Source of the DNA: Hydractinia symbiolongicarpus
Lineage: Eukaryota; Cnidaria; Hydrozoa; Anthoathecata; Hydractiniidae
Direction of reading: 5' to 3'
NCBI RefSeq assembly: GCF_029227915.1
Contig: NC_079886.1
Span: 5,704,001 to 5,768,000 of the forward strand
Length of the DNA: 64,000 bases
The notes under the pieces are model-generated. The model was not told where the DNA came from, did no database searches, and saw only the letters and a program-made list of their open reading frames with translations. Below, piece by piece: positions 36,945 through 49,522 of this stretch; position 1 is the first letter of the stretch; every line of letters starts with the position of its first letter. A program made the position numbers and the translations under genes.

Positions 36945-38370
36945 CATGTTAGGCTTTTTATATTTGGACTGCCTGAATATTCATTCCAGTGTTTATTCGC
37001 AACGAGAATTCGCAAAGCAGTGCAAAACAGCCCAGATGCAACGCAAAATCGCCGGGCAACAACAAATTTCGAAAGCGTTAAAACTAAACTTGTGTATTTT
37101 TTTTCTACTGCCTCTTTTTTGTTCACGATTCACCAGTCATGCATATAAACACTTCTCATTGTCTATTTTACAGCTCTTTCTTCCTTTTCTTCCCATTCTT
37201 TTTGTTTTATGTAATTCTATACGTGGGATCTTCAACACAAAGAATACAAGTAATGACTTTCGTATATACGCCAACAAAAAATTAATTCTACATACAAAGA
37301 TACCAACCTAATCTTGAGGGGTTTCCGCCTTTTTTGGCATTGAAACCAGCGGCGAAAAAACCCCTGGTACAGGCTGGTAAGTTCTGTAATGCGATTGGTT
37401 TACATCCGACATAGATAATTTATTCACGCGTTAGTTTAGTGCAAATAGTTATAAGAAGAAGTATATAAAACTCGCATATTATTTTATGTAGTTTTAACGC
37501 TTTACTTAATGTAAGCTGTCTAGTTAAAACTCTTAGTTTTATAGAAACAATGGCAAAACTTAAGAGATCGTAAGTGGACTAGCTGGAACTCATGACTGAA
37601 CGTCAGCGTGTAAATAAAATTGAAAACAGAATATTTAAACAAAGTTTTCCATTAGCCATATAGAAAATCTTTTGTCTAAATCCGCGGGAAAACAAACTAC
37701 AAAAAATAATATTGTGTTTGCAGCAAATAGAGAGATCAATGAAAGAAATGATACTCAAAAGAAAGTTACTGTACGTCACGTCAGGTTGACATTTTTATTG
37801 ACCACAAAACCATCAATTATCAAAGTGCTAATCTATTTGGTCAACTGTGCAATTCTTTAGAGATCATTCACAAGGAAATTGTTATTCAGGTGGGCTTTAA
37901 GCGCTCCTTCGTTTGTTTGTGCACAAGTTCTTTGATATCCGCGAAGCAAGGATATATAATCACAATCACAAAGTAAATACGAGGAAGAGTAAAAGGGTGA
38001 AGAACTTGTCAGTAGTTATGAGATTTAGAAAATTATGGAGATGTAGCTTTCACCTTATGACTTCTTCTTAATTAAAAAAATAGAACCACAAAGAAGATGC
38101 ACTTAACTTTTATAGCGTTAATTTTATGAAGCTAGCTTTACGGATACGTCAACTAATTATTGAAAGGTTTCAAATTCCAGCGTCGCATTTCTTTCGCTGA
38201 AGATCTACTTTATTATTCTTCTGCTGTTGTATCCTTTTTTTATTAGACTTCTTCAGCAGGCGGTCACAGGAAGATCCGTGTTGATGAACTGTTTTGACTG
38301 ATTTTATTAGATCACAAATAAATGTTTTATTAATATGTAAGACTAGTCTTCAACCAGAGCTCTTCAAATA
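36945..38370. other. Intergenic stretch upstream of small membrane ORF
   Basis: Frames of up to 121 codons (36946-37311, +) have compositionally biased translations and no domain. The last ~100 bases before 38371 may contain the 5' UTR or an acceptor for the next gene (for example CTTCAACCAG near 38350-38358). Confidence 0.4.
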
Positions 38371-38766
38371 ATGTTTACATTACAAGAAAAAGTGGGAGAG
38401 CATTCGTTGGTTATCTTCATATCTTTCTGTGTTGGAATAATCGCAACTGTTGCTACCATATTGTTTACTTGTTGCAAACCATATCGAAGAAAAACTCACA
38501 CACCCTATTCCGAATATCAATCCGAATATACACAATGTATTCCGAATTCTCCATCCGGGAATAGCTTTCATAACTATTGTGAATCAGGACCTACTCCGTC
38601 CACCACTATCGAGAATAATTCGCTAATTAGTGACCGCAGCTATGAAATCAATAAGCAAGCTTCAACATTGTACACCATAGACGAATCTCATGAATTACCA
38701 GAAATATTAGTGGATATGCCGACCTATTACGAAGATGATATATTTAACGACAATGACTGTATTTAG
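38371..38766 (+). CDS. Small single-pass membrane protein, unknown family
   Basis: 131 residues. A short polar N-terminus is followed by one strong hydrophobic segment (about 13-33, VIFISFCVGIIATVATILF). It ends in CC and then the basic KPYRRK, which predicts a type III or signal-anchored protein with a cytosolic tail and a possible palmitoylation site. The tail is polar, S/T/P/Y-rich and ends acidic. MPTYYEDD resembles an L/PPxY-type or tyrosine-phosphorylation motif, and several YxE sites precede it. The composition is far from random AT-rich sequence, which supports a real gene. It may be the last exon of a longer gene, since an upstream splice acceptor is possible. I do not recognise the family. 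Confidence 0.55.
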   Translation: MFTLQEKVGEHSLVIFISFCVGIIATVATILFTCCKPYRRKTHTPYSEYQSEYTQCIPNSPSGNSFHNYCESGPTPSTTIENNSLISDRSYEINKQASTLYTIDESHELPEILVDMPTYYEDDIFNDNDCI

Positions 38767-40051
38767 ATATGTGCTTGTGAAGATTGTGGGGGATTTTAGT
38801 TTAAGTTCAGGATATTCCGAGCTTGTCTCACAGCCGGTTTTTTACCCTTTTTAAACAAAACTTAAATAGCGTATCACAAATTTACACTGTGGACGAGTAT
38901 GAGGAAAATTATCATGTCACTAGCAACGGTGGAGGGTGACAAAGAACTGTTGAGAAAAGAACCTGTATTAGTTAAAAGTCTTCGACTAATTTTAAATAAC
39001 ATTGTAACGTGTTCTCTTGAGATTTTTAAAATACGATGATTTAATAATACCAGTTAATAGCCCGTGGATAAACCTACGGCTTCGCCCGCCGTTTTTATTC
39101 CGTTATCCCGTCCAATCGTTTATACATATATAATTAATTAGTAAAAACAGACGACAAAGAAGGTAAAACATGTGATATTTCAATTTTTTTCAATTTTTTC
39201 TGAGATATTGTTCTATCGTGTTACATTTTCTAAAAACGAATGCAATCATTTGACAGAGGAGAAAAGACCGGAAAATGTAAAGATCACATATCTTTTATTT
39301 TGTGAAGGTTTAAATTTGTCCCCTTAATTGTCAAATAAAACAAAACAACCGCTTAGTTAAGCCATAAGTAACTGCTCAACCAGTCATTAAACGACAGGTT
39401 GAGCGTTTAAGTGCAGGTTAAACGTGTCACACAACACACGTAGGTGCGACTTTTAGTAAAGGTATACGATGTGTCGCAAGTGCAGCGTTTACAGCGAAAA
39501 AACCCTTCCGATGTTATACGTTTTTTTTAAAATTCTCTGGACTTGATTAAACATTTGACTATGAATTATCAAGACCGTACATCTTTTGTCACTACAATTT
39601 ATTTTTCATACTTCGCCATAAACATTGTTTATTTACTTAATGCCTCGAACAAATTATTTACAGATTGTTCAAATTTTTTATAATTTCTTGGACGATTGTT
39701 TAAATTTGGCATTATTTATATAAAAAAGTTATCAAACTTGTTTCAATCGCGAGAATTCCTTTTAATGTTTTTTTGCATACGCATCTGTCGTTGATATGCT
39801 GTCAAGTCCAAGATTGTCCCTAGTTGTCGCAGTCGGTGATAGACGTCTCCGCCCTGTTTCCAAGTTATTTTGCCTTAAATTCAGAGGCGGAATGGCTTCA
39901 GTAATTCCAGAAATGACTTGATTTCATTGGCATCGTGCCGTAAATGATATTGTCGGAAGTTACCTTTTAATATAGGCGATATATAACTCATTGGGTATTA
40001 AAAGGTATATTACAGTGTTATCTATCAAAAATATATACAGCAAAAAAACGT
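38767..40051. other. Intergenic stretch between convergent genes
   Basis: It contains a degenerate Helitron-like end at about 39049-39100 (minus orientation: CCCGTGGATAAACCTACGG hairpin). It also contains the probable 3' UTR of CWF19L1, with an ATTAAA-type signal on the minus strand near 39968. No additional gene is supported. Confidence 0.5.
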
Positions 40052-43000
40052 TTAGTTAAAATTAAAATCAAAAGGTTGAAACCTTTTCCGAAAACTTTTT
40101 GTTGTGATCACTTCTTCTTCTTTTGACAGTTTACAATTTCTCCAATCTACTCGATCTGGTAAATTTAACAAAGATGGACTTGCCAGCACATCCCTAAAGA
40201 AGACAAACATATGTTAAACTTTTTCATTAAATCTTCAAAACTCAAGTTACAGTGAGTCAGAATTGGGCAAGCAAGACATGACAACATCCCTAGCACTAAT
40301 AAAAATTAGCGTCAATCGACAACGGATGCTACATTAAATGTTTATAGTTTTACTTTCTAATATTCGATTGCAAACAAACGACACTAACCTTCCAAACTGC
40401 AAAGGCATTCTCCCTTTTACTTTATGAAGAAATCTGCCGCCAGGGGTTTCCACTGCAAAGTAGGGCGTCGTTATAGCAACCATCTAGTAAAACACGTAAT
40501 GTAAATTACATAACGAAAACGATGTGGAGTAGATACTGTGTTATTGAGTGCACACAATCAAGCTGTTCCGTAAAATACACAAGTATAATAAAGTACAGAT
40601 TGTTGCAACGGACGATTCAGGAGATTCTGCAGCTATTATGAATTTTCTCAGAGGATTGCCTCTTCTAATTTTTGTAGTGGTCTGATGAGAAAATTGGTTT
40701 ATTTTGTTTGCAAGATATGTTACGAACAGGCACATAGGTTACTAGCTTTTATGAAATGTTTTTGTGCTATATACATTTTAGGTATACTTTGTTTTGTGTT
40801 TTACAATTATATCCTTTAGAACATCATAAATAACACACATCACTAGAAATATTTTTTACAAGAAATAATTAGCAAAATTATATACTCATTGGGAATCACT
40901 AACGCTTGTACATATGATACGATACGATACCGTTTAACATTGCTCATAGATGTGTTACATCAGAGATTTAACAAAATAGTATAAAAAGGGAAATTTTGTA
41001 AGCAATTATACGATGAAACATATACGTTGAAAGGTATATCAATCTTTGTTCCTTTAAAACATCCATAACAGTAGTTTAACACTTAACCAGATTATAAAAC
41101 TTCGATCTGACACCTTACTTGTATGGAAATGTTTCTAAATAAAATTAAAATGATTGCCGGAATACCGAAATAATCTCACCTCACTAATATCTTTTTCTTC
41201 AGGTATATCAATCATCTCCATTCCAACATTATCAGCAAAATCTTGAAAAGTGTCTTTTATATCGTCAGTTAAACTTTTAGGTAGTCCATAAACCTGGAGT
41301 TATGTTATAGTTAAGTTATTAGTAAATAACCGAAAGTTTTAATGTGCTTGGGGATTCTATCCTAACGGCTGGCTCTGCCTCCCCTCTGACTGTAAATGTC
41401 ACATTACCGCTGGAGATACGTATAGCATTGGTCTTACTTGATTGCCTGCCACACAAGCCGATTAGCAGTCAGTGGCACCAAATGGACTGAAACATTACAT
41501 TTAAAGTGAGCCGGAGTGGGGACTCGAACCTAAGACCTTATGATTATAAGCCGAATGCGCTACCACTACACCATCTCCGCTAATAAAATAACAGCTAAAG
41601 AGAAGATTAAGGACACCAAAAATATGACTCATATCCAAATTTTCTTTGTTAATTTAGAGAGTCAAACTTTTTAAAAGTGTCGGCCAAGTGCCGAAACTTT
41701 GAGTAGGTGACGAATATCATGACCCACGACGGTTACTATCAGGCTCGTTTAATAAAGCATTTAAGATTACCTTAGTGAGTGTTACTATGTAATTTGGTGT
41801 GCACATGTGTGTTAAAAGTGATTTTTCGATTAAAAGTTGTCCCTTAGGTCCCAAATTAAAATCAACTGAACTGATAAAGGCTGAGGCGGAGTTTCAGGTC
41901 AAAATCAACATCAAGCAACAGACCAGGTAGACAAAGCTGAAATTTAAAAATCGAGACTGAAACCTGAAAGATCTAATAAGCACCACAAAAGCAGTCGCTT
42001 GAAAGAATAAAATGTTCATAATGATACAAAAGATTAAAAAAAAAACTTTTGGCATTCTCCTATAACAAGAAATTGCTGATATTTCAGACTTGTACTGGCA
42101 ATTCTTAACTTTTCGGACTTTTTTGAGAACAGTTATGAAACTTATCCTTGTTGTTTCGATCAGTCATCTAAACCTAACATTAAACACATTTTCCTGACAT
42201 ATCAAAGAAATTGCTTATATTTTTAACATTGTTGACAATTTGTGATTTTCCAGGTAGATTTAATTTTTTTCCTTTCGCTCTTCGAAGACCGAATTGGAAA
42301 TTGGAGTATTATGTAAGGTTTTACTCTCCCCAAAACACAGATCATTTTTTTGTCTAGTGGAAGACTACTAACACGAACATGAAAACAGTTGAGTCACACA
42401 TACACACACACCTGTAGCTGAAGATGTTGCGTATAAAAGTTTCGTTCGTATGTTACCATCACTTTCTCCTCTTTCTCAAACATTTTGCGCAATCCATCTT
42501 TATATCTAACATCCTATTGGTTAAGGTTAAGCCAATTGCAACATAGATTCTCAGCATTTAGATTTCTTTCTTCTTACGAGCATGTTTTTCTTTCAGTTCA
42601 CAATACACACCAAATATATACATGCACCACTGCTCATAAAAACATAACAGAAGTTGACAGTTCATAAAACACAGATAATTTTTTTCTCTTCTACGTTTTT
42701 GGATTATAAAACTATAAAATAAATCTTAATATCCACTACTGAAGATAAACACGAAAAGATACTTTTCCATTTCCAATCGAACCTCCTGAAATTAAAAGTT
42801 TATAGAAAAATTTATAGAAAAAATTATAGAAAAATGGCATTGATTATTCTGAATAAAAGAATGCTTTATGATCCAGCTAAAGGAGCGATACATAGGTACG
42901 TTTGTCTTGAGTAGAAGAAAAGGCACACGTAGTAACGCCGAAAAAAAGGGGGTTGTGGGTGTATTTGTTTTGCGTGGGTTGACATTTAAAAAAAAAATCC

Positions 43001-46000
43001 TTTTATGTTTTCCTTGTTTAAATATTTTTGATTGATTGTTTACAACTGTGAATTCTGATATACAAGTAATTCTCATTGAAAATCTCATCCTGGATTACGT
43101 TACTAGCATTGAGAGGACTGGCTTTGTTCAAGGTACTATTAAAAAAGCAAACAGATTGGTCATCAAGTACGTACAATTGAGGGGGTTGGATACCGAAAAC
43201 AAACCAAGCAAACAAGAGTAACGAGGTAAAAATAATTCGAGCAAACGTACTTTATAAATTCCTCTCCCTAGGGGGATAAACACCAGCAGAAAATACAAGT
43301 CAAGTAGACTTGCAAAATCCGAACAACATAATAATAGAAAAATAGTAAGAAGAAATAACGTTTTCGTGTATCTCTTACATCAGGTAGTACAACAGTTGAG
43401 TTGTGGTGACTGACTGGGCAGATAAGGACATGATCGTCATTCAATGCTCCTTTGGCGATGGCTAAATAACACTAAAATAGACAAATTAAAAGATGTGCAG
43501 ATACAAAAGAATAAATTTTTGCTTATATAATAAAGTTAAATGCATTTTTTATGAGTAAAGAAATATATCAATTGAATTTTGCAAAAAGAGAACTTATCAA
43601 GGTATGTACACGTGGACAGAGGAGTGTGTCTATAAAAACACTATAAGTGTATGTAGGGAGGGAAAGTCAGGGATTAACATATGGATTTATTTCGTGGTTC
43701 GCTATTGAAATTTAATTAGTTGTTGGTTGTTAAATCTATCTTATAGCAGCAACATGTAACATACAAGGTCTCACAAAATATAAAGATCTACCTACTTGTT
43801 CACCCACGCTGACAACTAAATGCTTTTCCACGTCTTTACTACCCAAACAAAACCAGCAAGCACTTGACAGTGCGGCTAAAATCAAACAAGTACAGATGTT
43901 TTGTTGCAGCATGTTACACTTGATAAAACCCGTTTGCAAAGTACTTGATGAACTTAAAATTTCTTTGAAAAATAACGCGTACAAAAAAGGTAGCTGAGTG
44001 TCAACAAGAAACAATCCATTCTTGCTTATCAAATGAAACCATACATTCACAACAGTAGGTAACATGATGGTACTTACGAGGTCCCTTTGGATTCTTACGT
44101 CTTCTGTCTTCGTCAGCATCTACATAAAGAATCATTATTGTTTTGAATTCATATGCTAAAACTTACAATAGAAAACAGAAAAAACAAGCAGGCGAACAAA
44201 AACTTACCTGATTTTCTTTTCCTAATGTCAACTTTTGAAAAGAAGAACTGATTCTATAAAAAATTATAATTGGCTTATACTTTATTACGACTTCTTGACT
44301 ACTCAAATATAACCACAAAAAATTATTCCACTTGCATCGTTATTACTCGCTTCTTCTTTCTTCACCAGTACATTTTTATACGGAAATTCTGTAGCGTCAT
44401 CTGGTTGTTTTATTAGGTCTTCTCTTGAGAGTTGAGACATGGGTGTTATTGAGAATGCATAAACTGCCTAACACAAAATAGTTTTAAACATTAAATTATC
44501 TACTAAAACGAAAATCACTGTGAAAAACAAAAGGAGGGTAAAATATTTTTCTCTAAAAGTGTGTCTTCGCTTTCAGCAGTTATTTAACAGCTCAGTTCTA
44601 CCCTGCTTTAATACTTTTACCTTGTCTCTGACAAAAAGTCAAGTATACGACCTATACCCATAATTTTTGTTTTTTGGTAATTACATAAAAAAAAAACAAA
44701 AAAAACATAATTTTTAACCTTTTCTTTGCTCGGATTATTAAAAGGTGCCAGAGATATAAATCGTGTTACGTGTTGTTGTTCTTGCTGCAACACCTGATGG
44801 TTTCTAAATAAGAAAAATTATACAGTATCCCTGAATTTTTTATTAATGATAATAAAAGATGTTTAGGGTTTTGCTGGTCAAATTAAAAACAAAGATATTT
44901 GAAATATGCATGCTTACTACTATTTTTATAGTTTTAGAAATCAACATTAAATCCGTACATATATTGCATTTTTACGCTACATGTTTTTTTATAAGTAATT
45001 AAAATTCTAAAATGAGGCTTAAGGATGCTTATGAAAAGTACTTTTTCACGCTCAAAATATGCTTAGGTTATGCAGAATAGCAAAAAGATTTATTTGGATA
45101 TGCTTATAAAAAACACATATTCAGGCTCAAAACATGCTTATTTGAAAAAAAAATATTGCATTTGATTTGAATTTTGAACATCACTAATTACAACTTAAAT
45201 TTTACGACATCTGGTTAAAAACTGTTTACAAAACAAAAAACGTAAAAAACTTAACAACATTTTCTTAGGCTTCACATAATGCTTAGCATATGCTTTAAAA
45301 TGACCAAAATTAAGCCTACAGATGCTTATAAATGTCATGCTTATAAAAAAACATAAATTTAACAAAAACTATTACCTGTATGGAAGACGTTCAAAGAAAG
45401 AATCCTTATGACATGTTATATGATATCGAGGTTTGATACTTGTACACAGGCTGGATAATAGTATAGATGGATTGTTTTCCACTATCTAACAAAATCCAAA
45501 CACATTCATTATAATTAAAGAGAAATGGAATAACTTTTAAACAACCACAGTAACGACCTGTCGATGACGTCACAGCTTACAAGACATCGCTTAATACAAT
45601 CACAGGAATGAAAAATCATGGATATATAATCCTGATAAAATAATCATCAAATAAAAAATATCACAGGGTATTTAATATTCTTAATTCTAACACTGCAGCT
45701 GGAAGATGTTATAAAAAATTTAAATAAAATAAAAATAAAACACCAGAATATTTGCTAGAATCTTCTCAAACACTATTTAGAAAGGTAATGGTAATTCCCT
45801 GATATTAGAATTGCTGATAACATAAAAAAACTGGCATCAGCAAGGAAAGAATTATGCTAATTTATTACCAAATATTTAATAATGAAGTCTGAAAATACAT
45901 ACTTCGGTTTTGGTAAATTTTGTGATACCTTGTGGCCAAACAGATGTTAGGAGGATATCGACTCCCTGAAATTTATCATCACGTCGTATTTGATCTTTTA

Positions 46001-49000
46001 ATGCATTTATGTCTGATTCGTTGAAATCACCACCTGGCTAAAAGCAGAAGAATAAAATATTAAAAGAAAAGCAAATAGTACCGAAAGATTTAACATTTAT
46101 AAAATATATCTTACTAGTAGTTTCTCTTTCCCACTAATATATGCTACAACCAAGCCACTTGCAGTCTTGAAAATGCCTTTGCGCCCTAAAAAGGTGTTCT
46201 TGAGATTTTAGTTTTTTGATAATTATTGCATGTAACACATTGCAAGTGGTGCACGTAATAGCATGCATACAGTGTATGTAGCATACATATAACGTATGTA
46301 GCATACAAATAGCGCATATCTAAAATTGCATTATTAAGATTTTTAATTTTTTTTCTGAAGGAAACTTCAGCTTAGAGTTTTCATAAAAAAATTGTAGATT
46401 TTTTGTACATCTTACTATAAAAAAAAGCAAGACTTCCTAAAAATATGGAAAAGCAGGCAAAAACAGGAAATAAAAAACACATTAAAAGAACGAAGCTATA
46501 AAAAAACTGATAATAACATAAATGAGAGAGTTTAATAAGGTTATAGCTGGCAGCTAGATTTTATTGGTGGTGCAAGAACTCCAGAGCATCATGTAATGTT
46601 GTTTGTGGATTGCTATGACTAGTGAATTTTATTAGTAATTTATTACCTGTTTAATTTAAACTTACAGTCTTAGGTGCATGTCTAATAATGGAGGAGCGCA
46701 TTGGTTTAGCCATGGTGAAACAAAAAAAATGCAATTTTTAGTCTACCGGTGCATTTAAAAAAAATATGGCACTTTTAAAACTTGGCTTTTTTCTAATTTC
46801 ACTCTAAAGATTTTAAAATTTAAAAAAAGTAACTCAGTAATCTATGCCATATTTCCTTAAAAATGTGATTACTAGTACAACCATATACATTTCTTTGGCG
46901 TTAATCAAAAAATAATACGCAACAGCACATGCGTATAACATACCTAAATACAATATATTTTCACACATTTCTTCACCATCATTTAACTTATCCTTTGCAT
47001 AGAACTGTTCCAATTCTTTTGAAGTTGGACCTAATGTATACACTGGAACTTCTAAAATATAAATATAGAGCTTGTTTCAATATATAACACCAACAGGTAA
47101 TGAACAATATAAAAAAGGTTTGCAGGTTTTACCATGCATGAAAAACAAGTTTTCAAAATTATAACAATTAATATCTGACAGTTAAGTTATAATCCAGTGT
47201 TTCAATTTGTTAGTTTTAAACAATAAAAAACATCAAAAGCCATACCACATTTGACAGTCTTAATAAATGTTTTCCAATTAGATTTACACTCAGTGTTATG
47301 GATGAAGAAGTCACCACTACATAATACCATCTACAATGAAAAAAAAAATACTTTCAGTATTATTTCATAACTTTATAAATAATTTTATAATCAATTATCA
47401 ATTCTGTCATCACTAGATGACAGAATTGAAAAATTAATGATTGAGCTTTCTGCAATTCAACATTGAATATCATTGAGTGGATTAGTTGTTGCTTAATGCT
47501 CTGATTGTCCCTTGATTAATTTCAACTGCTACCAAAATTTTACTTAATTTTCTGATATCAATTTATGTAATTTTCTTTTTCTCATTATCAATCTTTTCAA
47601 GCTTTCTTTTTTCTTCCAGATCCGGAAAGTATTTCATTCTTGCTGATTTCAAAATGCAATTACCTGACATGTTTTGGGAAAGATCAATACACATCCAATT
47701 TGCAAACAAATATATTTTAAAGAAATAAAATGAGAACAAAAAGGATATTAAGGATAATTCAGGAGACAAATTGACCTTTTTTAAGGATATTTTGATGCGA
47801 ACGAGAATAAAAAAAATAAAAAAATAAGGATAATTAAGGAGAAAACCAATTTTAGTTGTCTATCTTTAATGTCATAGACTATGTTCAATGATAGAAAATT
47901 ATATATATAGTACTGGAATCAGGACACCTAACATCGTGAGCGCGTATCATGCGCGACACAAACGATCCGCGATCCTATTGTGACCATCGCGATAGAAAAA
48001 ATACTAACGAAGAGCTTCGCGATAGTCGTATGTATAAAAAAATAATGATGCTATCGCGATCGTCACTATTAATCGTGATTGTCGCGATGGATCGTGAAAA
48101 ACATAAAAAATATTAAACAATAGAATTGTATAGCTAATCTTGTGTCTTTGTTTTTGTTATTTTACATTTAAAAATTCTTTTGCATCTTGTATTTTTATTA
48201 AAAATTGGATTTTAGAAATAAGGTGACTCCAACTTAATTACTTGTTCTAGAAGCGAAGTACATTGTAGTTTACGGTCTGTCAGCGAAATAAAAATAATTT
48301 TATTGAGAAAGTATAAATGGTAGGAACAACAAAAAAATTAAAAAACAACAACGGGGGAGAGTGCTACGACAAGCATATTTTTCTATGCATGTTTTGCTTG
48401 TATTAGCAAATGTTAAATTAGCAAATGTCCGATTCACTGAAAGTTCATGGAAAAATAATAATGTATGGTCGGAACAATAACAAAAAAAATGATAAAAAAT
48501 AACAACGGAGGAGGGTGTTACAACAACCGTTTTCTATGTATTTTTGCATAACGCACGCAGTTTATACTTTTTGGTTGCAAAGGAAAAATAATAATAATTT
48601 GTCTCACTGAAAAAATGTAACTAGTACTCAAGGTAAAAAGATAAAAATACTTGCATGTTAAAAAACTTGTTTTCAAAAGTTATGCAGCAATTTTTTTTGT
48701 GTTGTTTTGAAAGCTGTACAGCAAGAATTATCCTTGTGCTGTTTCGAAAGTTATACAGAATATATCTGCGTTGTTTTGAAAGATATACAGCAGATTATAC
48801 TTAGGCTGTTTCGAAATTTCAAAATGGTAGCTTAGCTGCGCAAGTAGCGAGACACACGTGATGCAGTATAAAAAGGACGGGCGAACCCGTGGATTTTTCC
48901 ACGGGCTAACAACTAGTTTAAAATAATAAAACACAAAATTTATTTTAATAGAAAAGTTAAGTGTTCTTTTAATGTTTTTTGTGCAGCCTTATAAGAAAAT

Positions 49001-49522
49001 TAATATTTAAGTGCAAAAAAGTTTCACAGACTTTAGTTTAGTTGACAATATTTAAAGTCTTTTGTGTCATTAAAATTATTTATTTATTTCATAACGGAGG
49101 AGGGTGTTACAACATGCGTATTATACGTTGTTTTAATTATTAAAAAGATTTAATGATATTAATTATTTTTCCTAAATGATATCAAGAAATTTAAGATTTC
49201 AAGCAACATAATTTTAAACATTATTAATCATAACGAAGGAGGGTGTTAAGACTTTAGTCTTGTGATATGCAGTTACGACATTAATTCCCATGGCTGTTTG
49301 TCAAAATCATTAGTTTTTTGGCTAAATTTAAATCACTAACCTCAAAAGGACCATTTTTCTTGTGAATACTGGAAACCCTCTTTAAAAATTTAGAAAAATT
49401 TCCATCCACACTTCCACAGGCTAGTCTACAAAACAAATGAATTGTTTAAGTACAGAGAGGTAATATACATATAAAGCATTTACAAACAAGTTATAAAGAA
49501 CTTACATTTTCAAGGGTGCCAT
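40052..49522 (-). CDS. CWF19L1: CWF19L1, CwfJ-family splicing/debranching factor, 18 exons
   Basis: Coding exons in transcript order: 49506-49522, 49341-49425, 47246-47330, 46944-47051, 46115-46185, 45903-46037, 45376-45485, 44719-44803, 44366-44467, 44208-44253, 44078-44119, 43796-43875, 43379-43471, 42763-42785, 42412-42505, 41180-41293, 40389-40483, 40052-40193. Phases agree throughout, giving 508 residues (human about 538). The N-terminal third resembles the Dbr1-type metallophosphatase fold ([27 protein letters not shown]) without an evident metal-binding set, as in the family. Next come a basic linker ([14 protein letters not shown]) and CwfJ_C_1, a HIT-like domain: [16 protein letters not shown], then [12 protein letters not shown], then QHLQLQ. 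CwfJ_C_2 ends the protein ([35 protein letters not shown]). The family binds late spliceosomes and aids lariat debranching in the nucleus. The junction after exon 9 uses a weak GTGAAG donor and is the least certain. Confidence 0.93.
41350..41582 (-). repeat. tRNA-derived SINE in CWF19L1 intron 15
   Basis: On the minus strand the head reads GCGGAGATGGTGTAGTGGTA and then GGTTCGAGTCCCC, i.e. pol III A and B boxes at tRNA spacing. The body is about 150 bp long and unrelated to tRNA. The anticodon stem does not pair, so this is not a working tRNA gene. It sits in the intron between exons 15 and 16, in the same orientation as the gene. Confidence 0.7.
42763..42785 (-). other. CWF19L1: 23-nt microexon of CWF19L1
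   Basis: The intronic acceptor TTTCAG and the donor GTATCT enclose 23 bases encoding EVRLEME plus two bases of K. It joins exon 13 (...VVLPD) to exon 15 (YKDGLRK...). Family members have an equivalent helical segment here, so skipping it would shift the frame. Confidence 0.85.
48301..49255. repeat. Diverged tandem repeats in CWF19L1 intron 2
   Basis: A motif close to ACGGAGGAGGGTGTTACAAC occurs at about 48350, 48504, 49093 and 49232, all on the plus strand. The first two are embedded in longer similar segments about 155 bp apart (…GGAACAACAAAAAAA… then a 'TTTTCTATG' tail). Between 48690 and 48815 a second short repeat (TGTTTTGAAAG...TACAGCA) occurs about three to four times, just before the Helitron-like copy. 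These may be internal parts of a larger decayed element. Confidence 0.5.
48821..48916 (+). mobile_element. Helitron-like miniature element, 3' part
   Basis: The sequence shares AAAATGGTAGCTTAGCTGCG, the TATAAAA-type segment and the hairpin CCCGTGGATTTTTCCACGGG followed by CTAACAACTAG|T with the copy at 5491-5635. The 5' terminus was not recognised, so this is a truncated or internally different copy. It lies in CWF19L1 intron 2. Confidence 0.65.

Noticed and set aside
36946-37311. 121-codon plus-strand frame as a gene
   Set aside because: It begins at a MITE end fragment, is low complexity, and has no family resemblance.
41508-41582. tRNA gene on the minus strand
   Set aside because: A and B boxes are present but the anticodon stem cannot pair and a long non-tRNA body follows. 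It is a SINE head.
43736-44119. 127-codon uninterrupted minus-strand gene
   Set aside because: It is read-through of CWF19L1 exons 11 and 12 with intron between. Family alignment requires splicing at 44078 and 43875.
46834-47043. Separate small minus-strand gene
   Set aside because: Its first half is CWF19L1 exon 4 and the remainder is intron read-through.
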